Shown here: positions 39,162 to 51,200 of the stretch, piece after piece | How positions within the stretch are numbered: position 1 is the stretch's first letter | Layout of the letters: each line of letters begins with the position of its first letter | Assembly (NCBI RefSeq): GCF_003071345.1 | Contig: NZ_QCYK01000001.1 | Span: forward strand, 1,116,001 to 1,180,000 | Direction: 5' to 3' | DNA: 64,000 nucleotides | Source of the DNA: Chitinophaga parva | GTDB lineage: Bacteria > Bacteroidota > Bacteroidia > Chitinophagales > Chitinophagaceae | Notes under the pieces: generated by a model | Seen by the model: only the letters and a program-made list of their open reading frames with translations | The model's database searches: none | What the model was told of the DNA's origin: nothing | Program-made: the position numbers and the translations under genes

Positions 39162-39829
39162 ATCAGGATAACAATACTTCGGCAGCGCTGCCTGATTCCG
39201 GCGAAATATTTTTGCCGGCCACTTCTCCGACCGGGTCTTTATTCTCAAGGCCCATTCCTCCATTTCATTTTGATGGCTTCAATGGCATTGGGCACTACTA
39301 TGGGATAGTGTTCATCTTCACAGTGCCTGACTGGCACTATTTGCAGCAAGTGGCCTTCGCACTGTTAGGCTAAAAAAAGGAAAGCCGTCATTAAAAAATG
39401 ACGGCCAGTTTTTATGCAATTACTTTGAAGAAAGCGTATGGCATGCAACGTACTCATGGTGTGGATACGCGGCAATGTTGTAATGGCTTTACTGGTGCCC
39501 TACGCATTCCCAATGGTCAAATCTAATAAGGAAGCTTATTGGAAGCGGGGATGTATATCCTTGACTTCGTGATACAAAATAACGCCGCTTTATCCGCTTT
39601 CGCTTTTCAATTCGGGAAAACCAATAATCAAAAAGGGAATTTCCAACCCGCCATTTCCGGCTTCAGGCACCCACCATTTTCAAACACCGCATAGAACATC
39701 CCCCAAACAACAATTTCCAAACACAAACCGTTGAAAACCAGTTTACGTTTGGAAATTATCCCTATTTGAAAGTTGACGCTAAAAGCCTTCGTTACTGCCG
39801 GAAATTGTTGTCGGGAACGCGCCGGCAAC
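39162..39829. other. Gene-poor gap with hairpin and a possible gene remnant
   Basis: No intact gene was found in about 670 bp. A GCCGTCATT/AATGACGGC hairpin with T run lies at 39384-39412. On the minus strand at 39245-39364 a 39-codon segment without start codon reads CEGHLLQIVPVRHCEDEHY and then PIVVPNAIEAIKMKWRNGP; its codon choice resembles the genome's genes. It may be the end of a decayed gene. Confidence 0.4.
39384..39412 (+). terminator. Hairpin with T tract in the gap before the AraC gene
   Basis: A 9-bp perfect stem, GCCGTCATT/AATGACGGC, with a 4-nt A loop and TTTTT shortly after. It is 220 bp past the CarboxypepD_reg-like gene, the only plus-strand gene before it. Confidence 0.7.
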
Positions 39830-40720
39830 CTACCGGAGCAGCAGTTCACACGGCTTCAGGCCAGTGTGTTTCTTGAACGCGGTAGAGAAGTGGGAAATAC
39901 AGGAATACCCCATCTGCATGGCCACCTCCGATACGGAAATGCCCTGTTCATACAGCAGGCCACGGGCCTTCTCCATCCGCTCTTTCTGGAAGTAATCGTA
40001 AATGGTGGTACCATACATGGCCTTAAAGCCTTTTTTCAGGTAACACTCGTTCATCGCTACCTTACGGGCCAGGTCACGGATAGTGATAGGCGCATCCAGC
40101 TGCTGGAGCAGGATCTCGCGGGCCTTGATGATCTTTTCCCGGTCTTCCAGCTGGGTGAGGAAACGGCAGCCGTAACGCTCTTCCGTATCGTTCCTGATGA
40201 ACTGGTCGGAGCTGAACAGCAGCAGTTCCAGGGCCTTGCTTTGCAGGAAAATATTTTTGAGAATGCCTTCATAATTGTGGTGCACCATCTGCTCCAGCAC
40301 GGCCTTGCTCTTGTTGCACGGCTGCAGGGTCTTCACAAAGGGCTTTTTGCCGCTCAGTTCAAAAGAGAAATTGGTGGCGCCTTTTTGTAAGGTTTGTATG
40401 AAGGTGGGCTGGAAACGCAGGGTTACCAGGTCCAGGGAAGGATCTTTTTCATTGCACTTACCCTTGTGCTCTGCGCAGAGGCTATCCGTGCAGGCAGGGT
40501 TCTTACAGTACTTGCTGCCATTCACGCAGTAGCGCAGCTCTATCGTAGCGGCCTGCCCGCGTTTGGCGGGCTGGTACACCACCATGGCCACGTCCTCCAC
40601 CGGCAGGGGCACATCGTAGGTAAAGCGCTGCAGTTCAAATTCCATGCAGTCTGGCACGGCCACGGCACTGCTTTCCGCCAGCTGCAACTGATCACTCATT
40701 GCAGGCTGGGGAATGGCCAT
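39830..40720 (-). CDS. AraC-family transcriptional regulator with N-terminal cysteine cluster
   Basis: 296 residues from the ATG at 40720; the frame also holds a TTG at 40747 and an ATG at 40696. The C-terminal third is a standard AraC double helix-turn-helix (ITIRDLARKVAMNECYLKKGF and SVSEVAMQMGYSCISHFSTAFKKHTG). The N-terminal domain contains five cysteines in about 25 residues (Cys65, 72, 77, 82 and 89) in the pattern C-x6-C-x4-C-x4-C-x6-C. That is a plausible metal or redox-sensing site, but I infer this only from the spacing. The target genes are unknown; no iron or metal genes adjoin it. Confidence 0.9.
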   Translation of the reverse strand: MAIPQPAMSDQLQLAESSAVAVPDCMEFELQRFTYDVPLPVEDVAMVVYQPAKRGQAATIELRYCVNGSKYCKNPACTDSLCAEHKGKCNEKDPSLDLVTLRFQPTFIQTLQKGATNFSFELSGKKPFVKTLQPCNKSKAVLEQMVHHNYEGILKNIFLQSKALELLLFSSDQFIRNDTEERYGCRFLTQLEDREKIIKAREILLQQLDAPITIRDLARKVAMNECYLKKGFKAMYGTTIYDYFQKERMEKARGLLYEQGISVSEVAMQMGYSCISHFSTAFKKHTGLKPCELLLR

Positions 40721-40772
40721 CGTTAATATTTCCTGTACGTCTTTCAAAGCCTAACTGTAATTAAAATCCTCA

Positions 40773-40780
40773 CAAATATA
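40773..40780 (-). promoter_or_regulatory. Putative -7 element of the AraC gene
   Basis: The minus strand reads TATATTTG (TAnnTTTG), 52 bp before the ATG at 40720. Confidence 0.4.
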
Positions 40781-40986
40781 AGCGATGCTGTGAAATGCAT
40801 GCATGCTTTGACAAATGAGTGACAGTGCGTGCGACTGGAGTGTAAAATTAAGGATTTGGGTGTTTGGCAGGTAACGGGGGCGGTCTTGGGTTTGTCATAA
40901 TCAGCAACCTGTATCATTTAAGCAACGGTTAGCGTGGAAACTACGGCTGTGTCCCGGTGGTATGGTATTGGTACCCCAATAGTGAT

Positions 40987-42672
40987 ATGGATATGGTACA
41001 ATTTTCTAAAAGACACTGGAAAAAAGTTGCAGTTGGTTTTACAGGCATATTGCTGGTAGTGATAGGCGCGGCCTGGTATACCGGCTACCACTGGCGGCGC
41101 GAACTGCAGCACCAGTTGCACAGTTACGTGCTGCAAATGACAGACAGTCTTTATTCCCTGCAATATGCCAGTATGGACCTGGATATCCTGGGGGGAGACC
41201 TCACCCTGCATAAAATTAGCCTTGTACCAGACACCGCCCGCTATCATCACCTGCAGGAGCAGCAGCGCGCCAGGCCTTTCTATTGCGCTGTGGCGGCGGA
41301 TAAGATAGACCTGCAGGGCTTTTCGGCATGGCAGTATTTCCGGGAAAAGAAGATCGTGGCCAGCGCCCTCGTATTCACAGCACCCGCCCTGGTGATGCAT
41401 GTAGATACCCGCACCAAAGACACTTCCGCTCCCCGGAGCTTTTACCAGGCCATGTCCCGGCAACTGAAAGAGATCCGCATCGGGCGCCTGCAACTGCTCA
41501 ATACCAATATGCTCTACACCTTTGACCGGCCCGGCGCAAAGCAAATGAGCATGCAGGTAAATAAGCTGGACATCCGCGTGGAGGACCTGCTGGTGGACTC
41601 TGTAGCCCAGCGTGATCCTACGCGCTACCTCTACAGCAGTAATTTCACCATTGACCTCAAAGATTATAAGTACCGCTCCAAGGACAGTATGTACTGGATG
41701 AAAGTGCATGAGCTGCACTATAACGCTGCCGCACAAACGCTGCGCATCGACAGCTTCCACCTGGAGCCCATGTATGACTACGCGGAGTTTGATAAACACC
41801 TGCATTTCCAGAACGACCGTTTCAATATCCGCTTCAACCAGGTGCGCATCCATGGCTGCGATCCTTATTCCCTGATGGAAGGTAACCTGCTGGCCCGCAG
41901 TATGCACGTGGGCAGCGGTATGGTGCATGTGTACCACAACCGCAACCTGCCGGAAGACCCGAAGCCCAAGTATGGCAAGCATCCCAACCAGGTCCTGGCC
42001 CGCCTGGGCGTGCCCTTGCAGCTGGACACCATGATCGCAAAAGAAATAGACGTACAATACCGGGAGGTAAGTCCCAAAACCGGCGAAACCGGGGTGCTGG
42101 ATTTTAAACACGCCAGTGGCGTGCTGACCAACATTACGAACATAGATACTTCGCTAAAAAAAGACAACCAACTGGTGGTCCGGCTACACGCCCTCCTGAT
42201 GGGCCAGGGCGACCTGAGTGCCCGTTTTGATTTCCCGATCAATGACTCCGCAGGCGCCTTCCGTCTGAGCGGGGTGTTGAAAAACCTGGACGGGCGGCGC
42301 ATGAACCCCATTGTGCGCCCGCTGAACCGGATAGAGATCGCCGCTCTCCAGGTGCATTCATTGGCCTTCAATATGAGCGGGAACCAATACCGTGCAGCCG
42401 GTACCGTGGACTTTAAGTACGACAGTCTCAAGGTCACTTTCCTGCAGCAAAAGGAAGACACAAAGCATGCAAAGAGGTCGGGCCTGGCCACCTTCCTGGC
42501 CAATGCGTTTGGCCTCAAAAATAACAGCCCGGATAAGGGCGTTGTACCGGCGGCTGCCATCGTGGAAATGGATAGGGACCCGCATAAATCTTTCTTTAAC
42601 CTGGTATGGAAGACCATCTTTAAAGGCATCAAGCAAACCGCGGGGAGCGGCTTGCTGAAAAGTATCACTTAG
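40987..42672 (+). CDS. Membrane-anchored protein of unknown function (possibly AsmA-like)
   Basis: 561 residues from the ATG at 40987. One N-terminal membrane helix (about 12-34, VAVGFTGILLVVIGAAWYTGY) is followed by a long extracytoplasmic, beta-rich region. Repeated phrases such as DLDILGGDLTLHKISLVPD and QMSMQVNKLDIRVEDLLVDS recall the strands of AsmA/lipid-transfer bridge proteins. I cannot assign a family with certainty. It stands alone: divergent from the AraC gene and separated from gyrB by its own gap. Confidence 0.75.
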   Translation: MDMVQFSKRHWKKVAVGFTGILLVVIGAAWYTGYHWRRELQHQLHSYVLQMTDSLYSLQYASMDLDILGGDLTLHKISLVPDTARYHHLQEQQRARPFYCAVAADKIDLQGFSAWQYFREKKIVASALVFTAPALVMHVDTRTKDTSAPRSFYQAMSRQLKEIRIGRLQLLNTNMLYTFDRPGAKQMSMQVNKLDIRVEDLLVDSVAQRDPTRYLYSSNFTIDLKDYKYRSKDSMYWMKVHELHYNAAAQTLRIDSFHLEPMYDYAEFDKHLHFQNDRFNIRFNQVRIHGCDPYSLMEGNLLARSMHVGSGMVHVYHNRNLPEDPKPKYGKHPNQVLARLGVPLQLDTMIAKEIDVQYREVSPKTGETGVLDFKHASGVLTNITNIDTSLKKDNQLVVRLHALLMGQGDLSARFDFPINDSAGAFRLSGVLKNLDGRRMNPIVRPLNRIEIAALQVHSLAFNMSGNQYRAAGTVDFKYDSLKVTFLQQKEDTKHAKRSGLATFLANAFGLKNNSPDKGVVPAAAIVEMDRDPHKSFFNLVWKTIFKGIKQTAGSGLLKSIT

Positions 42673-42762
42673 CGGCCCGGCAGTGCCCGATATCAGCCGG
42701 CAGCAGGAGCGGGTTTGCAAGGGTTTGTTAAAGGGGTGAAAACAGGCTGAAAAACCCCTTAA

Positions 42763-44826
<2,064 letters not shown>

Positions 44827-44854
44827 CCGGTAACAACAGTTTTTCTATAAAGAG

Positions 44855-44891
44855 CGCCCTTCCACTTGCCGCGGAAGGGCGTTTCGTTTTG
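44855..44891 (+). terminator. Terminator after gyrB
   Basis: A perfect 9-bp stem, CGCCCTTCC/GGAAGGGCG, followed by TTTCGTTTT, 28 bp past the gyrB stop. Confidence 0.8.
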
Positions 44892-44942
44892 GAGCCCATT
44901 GGCCGCAGGGGAAATTAAATTGCATTCATATTATGCATTTCA

Positions 44943-44950
44943 TATATTTG
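44943..44950 (+). promoter_or_regulatory. Putative -7 element of the lipoprotein trio
   Basis: TATATTTG (TAnnTTTG), 43 bp before the first lipoprotein ATG at 44994. Confidence 0.45.
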
Positions 44951-44993
44951 TCTGGATGCCCCGGATGGGCCTACCCGATAAAAACCGTATCCT

Positions 44994-45527
44994 ATGAAAA
45001 ACCCACTGCTATTAGTGGCCCTCTGTGTACTGGGCCTTTCCGCCTGTAAAAAAGATCACGAAGACAAGCCCGGATCGGCTAACACGCTGACCGTGAGCGT
45101 AAATGGCAAAAGCTACACCTCCAGTTCCAAAGACTTTGTAATGTTCATTGACACCATCACGGCCCGCAGCACAGACCAGGTGACCAACCTGGCCTACGAG
45201 ATCAGCGGCCCTATGAGCGGTGGCCAGCAGGTAGGCCTCTACATTAACACGGTCAATGGCCAGCTGCCCGCCGGTGAGTATACCAATACCACGGACGCGG
45301 AAAATGCCATGTACTGGTCTGAAACCCTCAATGCGCGCGACTTTTACGCCACCACACCCCAATATGGCATCACCATTAACCTGACCCGGTCCGACAGCAG
45401 CTTTATCGAAGGCACCTTCAGCGGCAAACTGGCCTACACCTCAGACGGTACCAAGACCGTGGAGCTCACCAGCGGGCAGTTTAAGGTGGACCTGAAATCA
45501 CCCTATATCGTGCACCAGCGCCTGTAA
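44994..45527 (+). CDS. Small lipoprotein 1 of a paralogous trio (GTFSG motif)
   Basis: 177 residues. The signal peptide MKNPLLLVALCVLGLSAC ends at lipobox Cys18, followed by KKDHEDKPGS. The mature domain is beta-rich (LTVSVNGKSYTSSSKDF) and ends with the shared block FIEGTFSGKLAYTSDGTKTVELTSGQFKVDL. The same block occurs in the next two genes, so they form a tandemly duplicated family, probably surface or periplasmic lipoproteins of the DUF6252-like kind. Function unknown. A TAnnTTTG box lies 43 bp upstream. Confidence 0.85.
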   Translation: MKNPLLLVALCVLGLSACKKDHEDKPGSANTLTVSVNGKSYTSSSKDFVMFIDTITARSTDQVTNLAYEISGPMSGGQQVGLYINTVNGQLPAGEYTNTTDAENAMYWSETLNARDFYATTPQYGITINLTRSDSSFIEGTFSGKLAYTSDGTKTVELTSGQFKVDLKSPYIVHQRL

Positions 45528-45592
45528 ACACATTATTTAATATTGGTATTTGATTATTTTATATATCTTCGGAATGCTAATAATATAGCCCT

Positions 45593-46132
45593 ATGAAAAC
45601 CAGGCATCTGCTGATGGCGTGCGCCCTGCCCGCCTTGTTTGCTGCTTGTAAGAAAGACAGCAATGACCAACCTTCCACCCCCACGGTGGCAGATAATACG
45701 GTGGCCTTTACCCTGGACGGGAAAGCTTATACCACTACCAGGCTGGAACTGAGCACCGCAGCGGTGGCAGACCAGGAAGTGAACCAGACAGACTCCCTGT
45801 ACGTGCTGACCGGCCTTACCAGTGCAGCTGCCAATGCAGGCCAGATCACCCTCTCCGTTACCTTCCGCAAAGGCCAGGTGGTGGCGGGCAATTATGGCGA
45901 TACTGCCTATGCCACGGATGGCATTAACTGGGTCCCGGCACTGGGTGGTGAGGATTTCTACCAATCAAATACATCACACTACTCCGTGATCCAGATCAGC
46001 AAGGCTGATGGCAAGGTGCTGGAAGGCACCTTCTCCGGTGAGGTGGCATCTACCACTAACCAGGACCAGGTACTGAAGGTGACCGGTGGCCAGTTCCGCA
46101 TTAACCTGTCTACCGTAGCAAAAGGAAATTAA
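45593..46132 (+). CDS. Small lipoprotein 2 of a paralogous trio
   Basis: 179 residues. The lipobox is in MKTRHLLMACALPALFAAC (Cys19), followed by KKDSNDQPS much as in the previous protein. The domain begins NTVAFTLDGKAYTTTRLEL and ends VLEGTFSGEVASTTNQDQVLKVTGGQFRINL, matching its neighbour in both halves. A TATATCTTCG box (one mismatch to the -7 consensus) lies about 25 bp upstream, so each copy may keep its own promoter. Function unknown. Confidence 0.85.
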   Translation: MKTRHLLMACALPALFAACKKDSNDQPSTPTVADNTVAFTLDGKAYTTTRLELSTAAVADQEVNQTDSLYVLTGLTSAAANAGQITLSVTFRKGQVVAGNYGDTAYATDGINWVPALGGEDFYQSNTSHYSVIQISKADGKVLEGTFSGEVASTTNQDQVLKVTGGQFRINLSTVAKGN

Positions 46133-46155
46133 ACTCTCACTCTAACCATACACCT

Positions 46156-46611
46156 ATGCGTCTCTTCCGCTTTCTGCCCTTACTGGTGCTGGCATTTATC
46201 GTTACCATTACTGCCTGCCAGAAGGCTGCAACGACGGCTCCTGTTGTGAGCCTTTCGTTCTTTCTCGATTCTGCCCAATACAATTGCAAAGGTGGTGACG
46301 CCATCATGATGGACACCATGGGGAAAAAAGCGTTGGAGGTGCGGGGCCTTACAAACAATTTTGCCCAGAACGTGATCCTGTTCCTCCCGCTGGATTCTGC
46401 CAATGCCCGCCCCGGCACTTATTATGGTTCCATGGTGTTTGCAGACAGTATCCTGCAGGCGGACATTGCCACCACCTGGATAGGCGATTCAGTGCAAGTG
46501 AACCTTACCCAGCTGGATGGTGTGCACGCCGCCGGTACTTTCAGTGGCCAGGTGTTCCACAACGAAAGAAGCAAGACTATTTCCCAGGGTAAGTTTAACG
46601 TAACCTACTAA
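46156..46611 (+). CDS. Small lipoprotein 3 of a paralogous trio (divergent copy)
   Basis: 151 residues. The lipobox is in MRLFRFLPLLVLAFIVTITAC (Cys21). It keeps the ending HAAGTFSGQVFHNERSKTISQGKFNV but is shorter and more diverged in the first half (VSLSFFLDSAQYNCKGGDA, with an extra cysteine). It starts 23 bp after the previous stop, close enough to share its transcript. A strong terminator follows, which closes the trio. Function unknown. Confidence 0.82.
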   Translation: MRLFRFLPLLVLAFIVTITACQKAATTAPVVSLSFFLDSAQYNCKGGDAIMMDTMGKKALEVRGLTNNFAQNVILFLPLDSANARPGTYYGSMVFADSILQADIATTWIGDSVQVNLTQLDGVHAAGTFSGQVFHNERSKTISQGKFNVTY

Positions 46612-46633
46612 GGCAGCTCATTTTACTGTCCAC

Positions 46634-46664
46634 GGCCCTGCCATCACCCGGCAGGGCTTTTTTG
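46634..46664 (+). terminator. Terminator of the lipoprotein trio
   Basis: A GCCCTGCC/GGCAGGGC stem with a 7-nt loop and a TTTTTTT run. Confidence 0.88.
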
Positions 46665-46742
46665 TTAATGCTTTTCCACCGGCCACATGCTGGCATGAAA
46701 ATGGCCGTTGTATCCGCCTATCCTTCACTAAATACGGCGGCC

Positions 46743-47228
46743 ATGAAAATAATGATCTTCCTCCTGGGCGGCGCACTACTGGCGGGCCTTTTCAGCGCCT
46801 GTGGCGATGGTGGCCGCACTATCCATTACCAGCTGATGCCGGATTATGCACCCCGTCCCGATGTGGACCTGGAACAGGATGCCCGCTACGTGGTGCTGGA
46901 CCAGCAGGCAGGTTTTGAAAGCCTCTTCCGCCCGTTGAATACCCGTACCCGCCTTACGCCCACCATATTCCAGCAAAACAAGGTGCTGGGCATTATCCGT
47001 GATTTCCATACCCCGCATGCCGGCATTCACATTACCGGCATCCACCTGGAAGATCAAAAGCTGCGGGTAGCCTATAATGATACCCTGCTCAATAATACCG
47101 ATACCAGCTCGCGCGTGGCGATGGTGATACTGATCCCCAGTCGCATTAAATTTGATGAAGCAGATTTCTATGAGAACGGGCAGCTGAAAGCGCAGGTGAC
47201 AAAAACAGGCATCGGCGCGGAGTTATAG
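46743..47228 (+). CDS. Lipoprotein of unknown function
   Basis: 161 residues from the ATG at 46743, chosen because it starts a clean lipoprotein signal (MKIMIFLLGGALLAGLFSAC, Cys20). The frame extends further up, but over the terminator of the previous gene. The mature part includes VVLDQQAGFESLFRPLN and VAMVILIPSRIKFDEADFYENG, which faintly resembles PrcB-like periplasmic domains. I would not assign it. A bidirectional terminator separates it from the convergent SIMPL gene. Confidence 0.72.
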   Translation: MKIMIFLLGGALLAGLFSACGDGGRTIHYQLMPDYAPRPDVDLEQDARYVVLDQQAGFESLFRPLNTRTRLTPTIFQQNKVLGIIRDFHTPHAGIHITGIHLEDQKLRVAYNDTLLNNTDTSSRVAMVILIPSRIKFDEADFYENGQLKAQVTKTGIGAEL

Positions 47229-47245
47229 CAACAAGTACCTAAATA

Positions 47246-47283
47246 AAAAGTGGGCGCCTCAGCATTTTGAGACGCCCACTTTA
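47246..47283. terminator. Bidirectional terminator between convergent genes
   Basis: A stem of AAAGTGGGCG-CTCA against TGAG-CGCCCACTTT, with A/T-rich flanks on both sides. Confidence 0.82.
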
Positions 47284-47301
47284 TGTGTACAAGGTACGTA
47301 G

Positions 47302-48012
47302 TTACTTAATAAAGAAAGTTGCATTTACTTCTGCACGCACCTTGATGGTCTTGAAATCAATGGAAGGCATGTCTGCAGCCGGTGCAGCAGCAGCTCTTAC
47401 CATGGTGTTGTACATCACGGGACGTACATCAGAGTAGTTGTCAGTGTTCAGCTCCTGGATCTCCAGGGCGCCACCTATCTGCTCATCAATAGCGGCGGCC
47501 AGGTAAGCCGCTTTGGTCTTGGCAGCCTGGATAGCCTTTTCTTTTACTTCTTTACGCAGGCTTTCCATCTTGCTGTACTCATAGGAAGAAATGCTTACGC
47601 TTTCAATGCCTTCGTCATCCACGGCAGCGAGGATCTCGTTGATCTTATCCAGCTTAGACAGCTTCAGGCGGTAGGTTTTGCGGGCCATGAAGTCCGGGTC
47701 TTTTTTCTTCTTCCACCACTGGTCACCATTGAAGCCATACACATTGGCAATGGTGAAGTCTGATGACCGTACACCGGCGTCCAGTGCGGCTTTCTGTAAT
47801 TGTTTTTCCAGGGTGCTGATGTCTACCTTTGAATTTCTGTTTTTGTACTCATGCAGTGTAATGTCAAAGTAGATAATGTCTGGCGTGATCTCAGATTCAG
47901 CGCTGCCGGTGACGGATATTTTTTTTACCGGCGGTGTTTTATCATTGCTTTGTGCCCAGCTCATAGTGTTAATTGTTAGGATGGCGAGTAATGCTAATAA
48001 ACCCTTTTTCAT
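47302..48012 (-). CDS. SIMPL-domain exported protein
   Basis: 236 residues. The signal peptide MKKGLLALLAILTINTMSWAQ precedes a SIMPL (DUF541) domain: KKISVTGSAESEITPDIIYFDITLHEYKN at the start and VKEKAIQAAKTKAAYLAAAIDEQIGGALEIQEL in the middle helix. SIMPL proteins occur in periplasmic proteins such as E. coli YggE, linked to oxidative stress tolerance, and in surface proteins of other bacteria. The sequence is complete. It is transcribed alone, downstream of the mfd terminator. Confidence 0.9.
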   Translation of the reverse strand: MKKGLLALLAILTINTMSWAQSNDKTPPVKKISVTGSAESEITPDIIYFDITLHEYKNRNSKVDISTLEKQLQKAALDAGVRSSDFTIANVYGFNGDQWWKKKKDPDFMARKTYRLKLSKLDKINEILAAVDDEGIESVSISSYEYSKMESLRKEVKEKAIQAAKTKAAYLAAAIDEQIGGALEIQELNTDNYSDVRPVMYNTMVRAAAAPAADMPSIDFKTIKVRAEVNATFFIK

Positions 48013-48157
48013 ATGCGTTTGTTTAAGATTTTTTTAACAGAAAGATTGCTTTGATCATTTGCTAACAGGATGCGTGTTCATAGTTGCATTCCATAAGTAC
48101 AGTAAAAAAAATGTACAGCACAGTTCTCTAAACGAAATACCTGCACAAAAGTTACAA

Positions 48158-48191
48158 CAAAAAGGGCTGCCGGCATTACGCCGCAGCCCTT
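48158..48191 (-). terminator. Terminator of mfd
   Basis: On the minus strand an AAGGGCTGC-GGC/GCC-GCAGCCCTT stem is followed by TTTTTGTTG, 40 bp beyond the mfd stop. Confidence 0.82.
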
Positions 48192-48230
48192 GAAGATCTG
48201 TAGTAGATAATAAGTATAGCCTGCTATCTG

Positions 48231-51200
48231 CTACCGCTTTGCCATTCCGCTGATCAGGTCATACAGTTCTGTCATGCTTTTTATGCGGGTGGCAGTGAGC
48301 AAAAAGTTTTTGCCTGCCTGCTTCAACTTCGCATTGTTAGTGCGGGTTTGAATGTAGTGCAGGATATGATTGAAAGTGGGCGATTCAAAGTAGGGGGAAT
48401 CCGGGTTGTTGATAAAATAACAACGCAGGGTTTCATCCTTGAGGATCATCTTTTCAAAGCCCAGTTTAATGGCACACCAGCGGCAGCGGATGGTGGTGAA
48501 CAGGTCGTACACCGGCGCAGGGATGGGGCCAAAGCGGTCTGCCAGCGAGGCTTCAAAGGCTTTGAGCTTTTCTTCTGTTTCAATATTGTCCAGTTCCTGG
48601 TAGAGGTTCAAACGCTCCTGGATGCTTTCTACGTAGCTGTCCGGGATGAGGATCTCCAGGTCTGTATCAATGGTACAGTCGCTCACAAAGTCTTTCTTTT
48701 CTTCTATCTGGTCTTTGAACAGCTCCTTGAAATCCGTATGCTTCAACTCGCGGATGGCTTCGTCCAGGATCTTCTGGTACATATCAAAACCTATTTCTGC
48801 AATGAAGCCGCTTTGCTCACCCCCCAGCAGGTTGCCCGCGCCGCGGATGTCCAGGTCGCGCATGGCTATCTGGAAACCGCTGCCCAGCTCACTGTGTTGT
48901 TCCAGGGTTTGCAGGCGCTTACGGCTGTCTGCCGGCAGGCTGCTGATGGGAGGCGCCAGCAGGTAGCAGAATGCTTTTTTATTACTGCGGCCCACGCGCC
49001 CACGGAGCTGGTGCAGGTCGCTAAGGCCAAAGTGGTGGGCGTTGTTGATGATGATGGTATTGGCATTGGAAATATCCACGCCGCTTTCCACGATGTTGGT
49101 GCACACCAGCACATCATATTTGCGGTCTATGAAATCCATGATCACCGTTTCCAGTTCATGGCCTTCCAGCTGGCCGTGGGCGGTACCGATGCTCAGGTCC
49201 GGGCACAGGCCCTGGATGAGGCCTGCCATTTCCCGGAGGCCCTGCACCCGGTTGTGAATGAAATATACCTGGCCGCCACGCTCCGTTTCATAATAAATGG
49301 CATCGCGGATCAGCTCCTGGTCAAACACGTGCACTTCCGTTTCAATAGGCTGCCGGTTAGGCGGCGGTGTATTGATGATGGAAAGATCCCGTGCACCCAT
49401 GAGGGAGAACTGCAGTGTTCTTGGGATAGGCGTAGCCGTTAGGGTGAGCGTGTCCACGTTCACTTTCCATTGCTTCAGCTTTTCCTTGGCGCTCACACCA
49501 AATTTCTGTTCCTCATCCACCACCAGCACGCCCAGGTCTTTGAACTTCACGTCTTTGCTGAGCAGCGCGTGGGTGCCTACAATGATATCTATTTTGCCTT
49601 CCGCCAGGCGTTGCAGGGTTTCTTTTTTCTGCTTGGCAGATTTGAAGCGGTTCAGGTAATCCACCGTGCAGGGGAAGTCCTTCAGGCGGTCGGAGAAGGT
49701 TTTGTAATGCTGGAAAGCCAGGATGGTAGTGGGCACCAGTACGGCGGCCTGCTTGCCATCCACCACGCTTTTGAAGGCCGCGCGCACGGCTACTTCTGTT
49801 TTACCAAAACCCACATCGCCACACACCAGGCGGTCCATGGGGGACGATGATTCCATATCGCGCTTCACATCTGCCACGGCTTTACTCTGGTCTGGCGTAT
49901 CCTCGTACAGGAAAGATGCTTCCAGCTCCGTTTGCAGGTAAGTATCCGGCTGGTGGGCAAAGCCCTGCTGGGCCTTGCGCGCCGCGTACAGTTTAATGAG
50001 GTCTTTGGCAATATCCTTTACCTGGGTCTTGGCCTTTTCTTTCAGCTTATCCCAGGCATCGCTGCCCAGCTTGTTCACGCGGGGCTCCTGGCCTTCCTTG
50101 CCGGTGTACTTGCTGATCTTGTGCAGGGAGTTGATGTTCACATACAGCAGGTCATTGTTTTTATACACAATGCGGATAGCTTCCTGCATTTTTCCATTCA
50201 CTTCTATTTTCTGTAAGCCGCTGTACACACCCACTCCATGGTCTATATGCGTCACATAATCGCCGGATTGCAGCTCCCGCAGGGTTTTCAGCGTAAGGGC
50301 CTTGTTCTTGTTGTAGGCCTGCTTCAGCTTAAACTTGTGGTAGCGCTGGAAGATCTGGTGATCCGTATACACCAGTATTTTCTGCGCGTGGTCAATATAA
50401 CCGGCGCTGATGGGCGTGGGAATGGGGTAGAAAACAAAGTCCGCCTTCAGGTCTTCAAAGATGCTGCGCAGGCGTTCCAGCTGGCGCGGGTTCTCTGCAA
50501 AGATGAACAGCGTGTATTTGTTAGCGTTATGTTTTGCCAGGTCTTTGATCAGCATATCAAACTGGCGGTTAAACACCGGTTGGTCGCTGGTATCAAAAGC
50601 AAGGGGCTGTACGTTGCGCAGGCCATCTTCCGGCAGGGGCTTGCTGCCAAAGATAATGCAGTGGTGCTCCAGGATCTGGCGGAACAGTTCTCCGGCGGGC
50701 ACAAAATCACTTTCCTTCAGGTGCAGGGTTTCCTCGTCCGTAGTGCGGGTGGAGTTGCCGGTGGCCAGCCAGTCTGCCAGGCGGATCTCCATGGTTTGCA
50801 GCACTTCCCGGATGTATTGCGGGTCCTTCATCCACACCACGGTATTGGCCGGCAGAAATTCCAGCAGGGAGGTTTTCAGGTGATCTGCTGCATGGGTGTC
50901 CATGTTGGCAATGAGGGTCACCTGCGTGAGTTTGCGCTCACTGAGCTGGCTTTCCGGGTCAAAGAGGCGGATGGAGTCAATATCATCTCCAAACAGTTCT
51001 ATGCGGTAAGGCTTGTCGTTGCCAAAGGAATAAATATCCAGGATACCCCCGCGCACGGCGTACTGCCCGGGCTCATACACAAAGTCGGCGTGCTCAAAGC
51101 CCCACTGGACCAGCTTTTCCAGCAGCGGGTCTATTTTCAGCACATCGCCTACTTTGAGCTGCACCATGTTGGCATTGTAAGCCTTGGCGCCGGCTACTTT

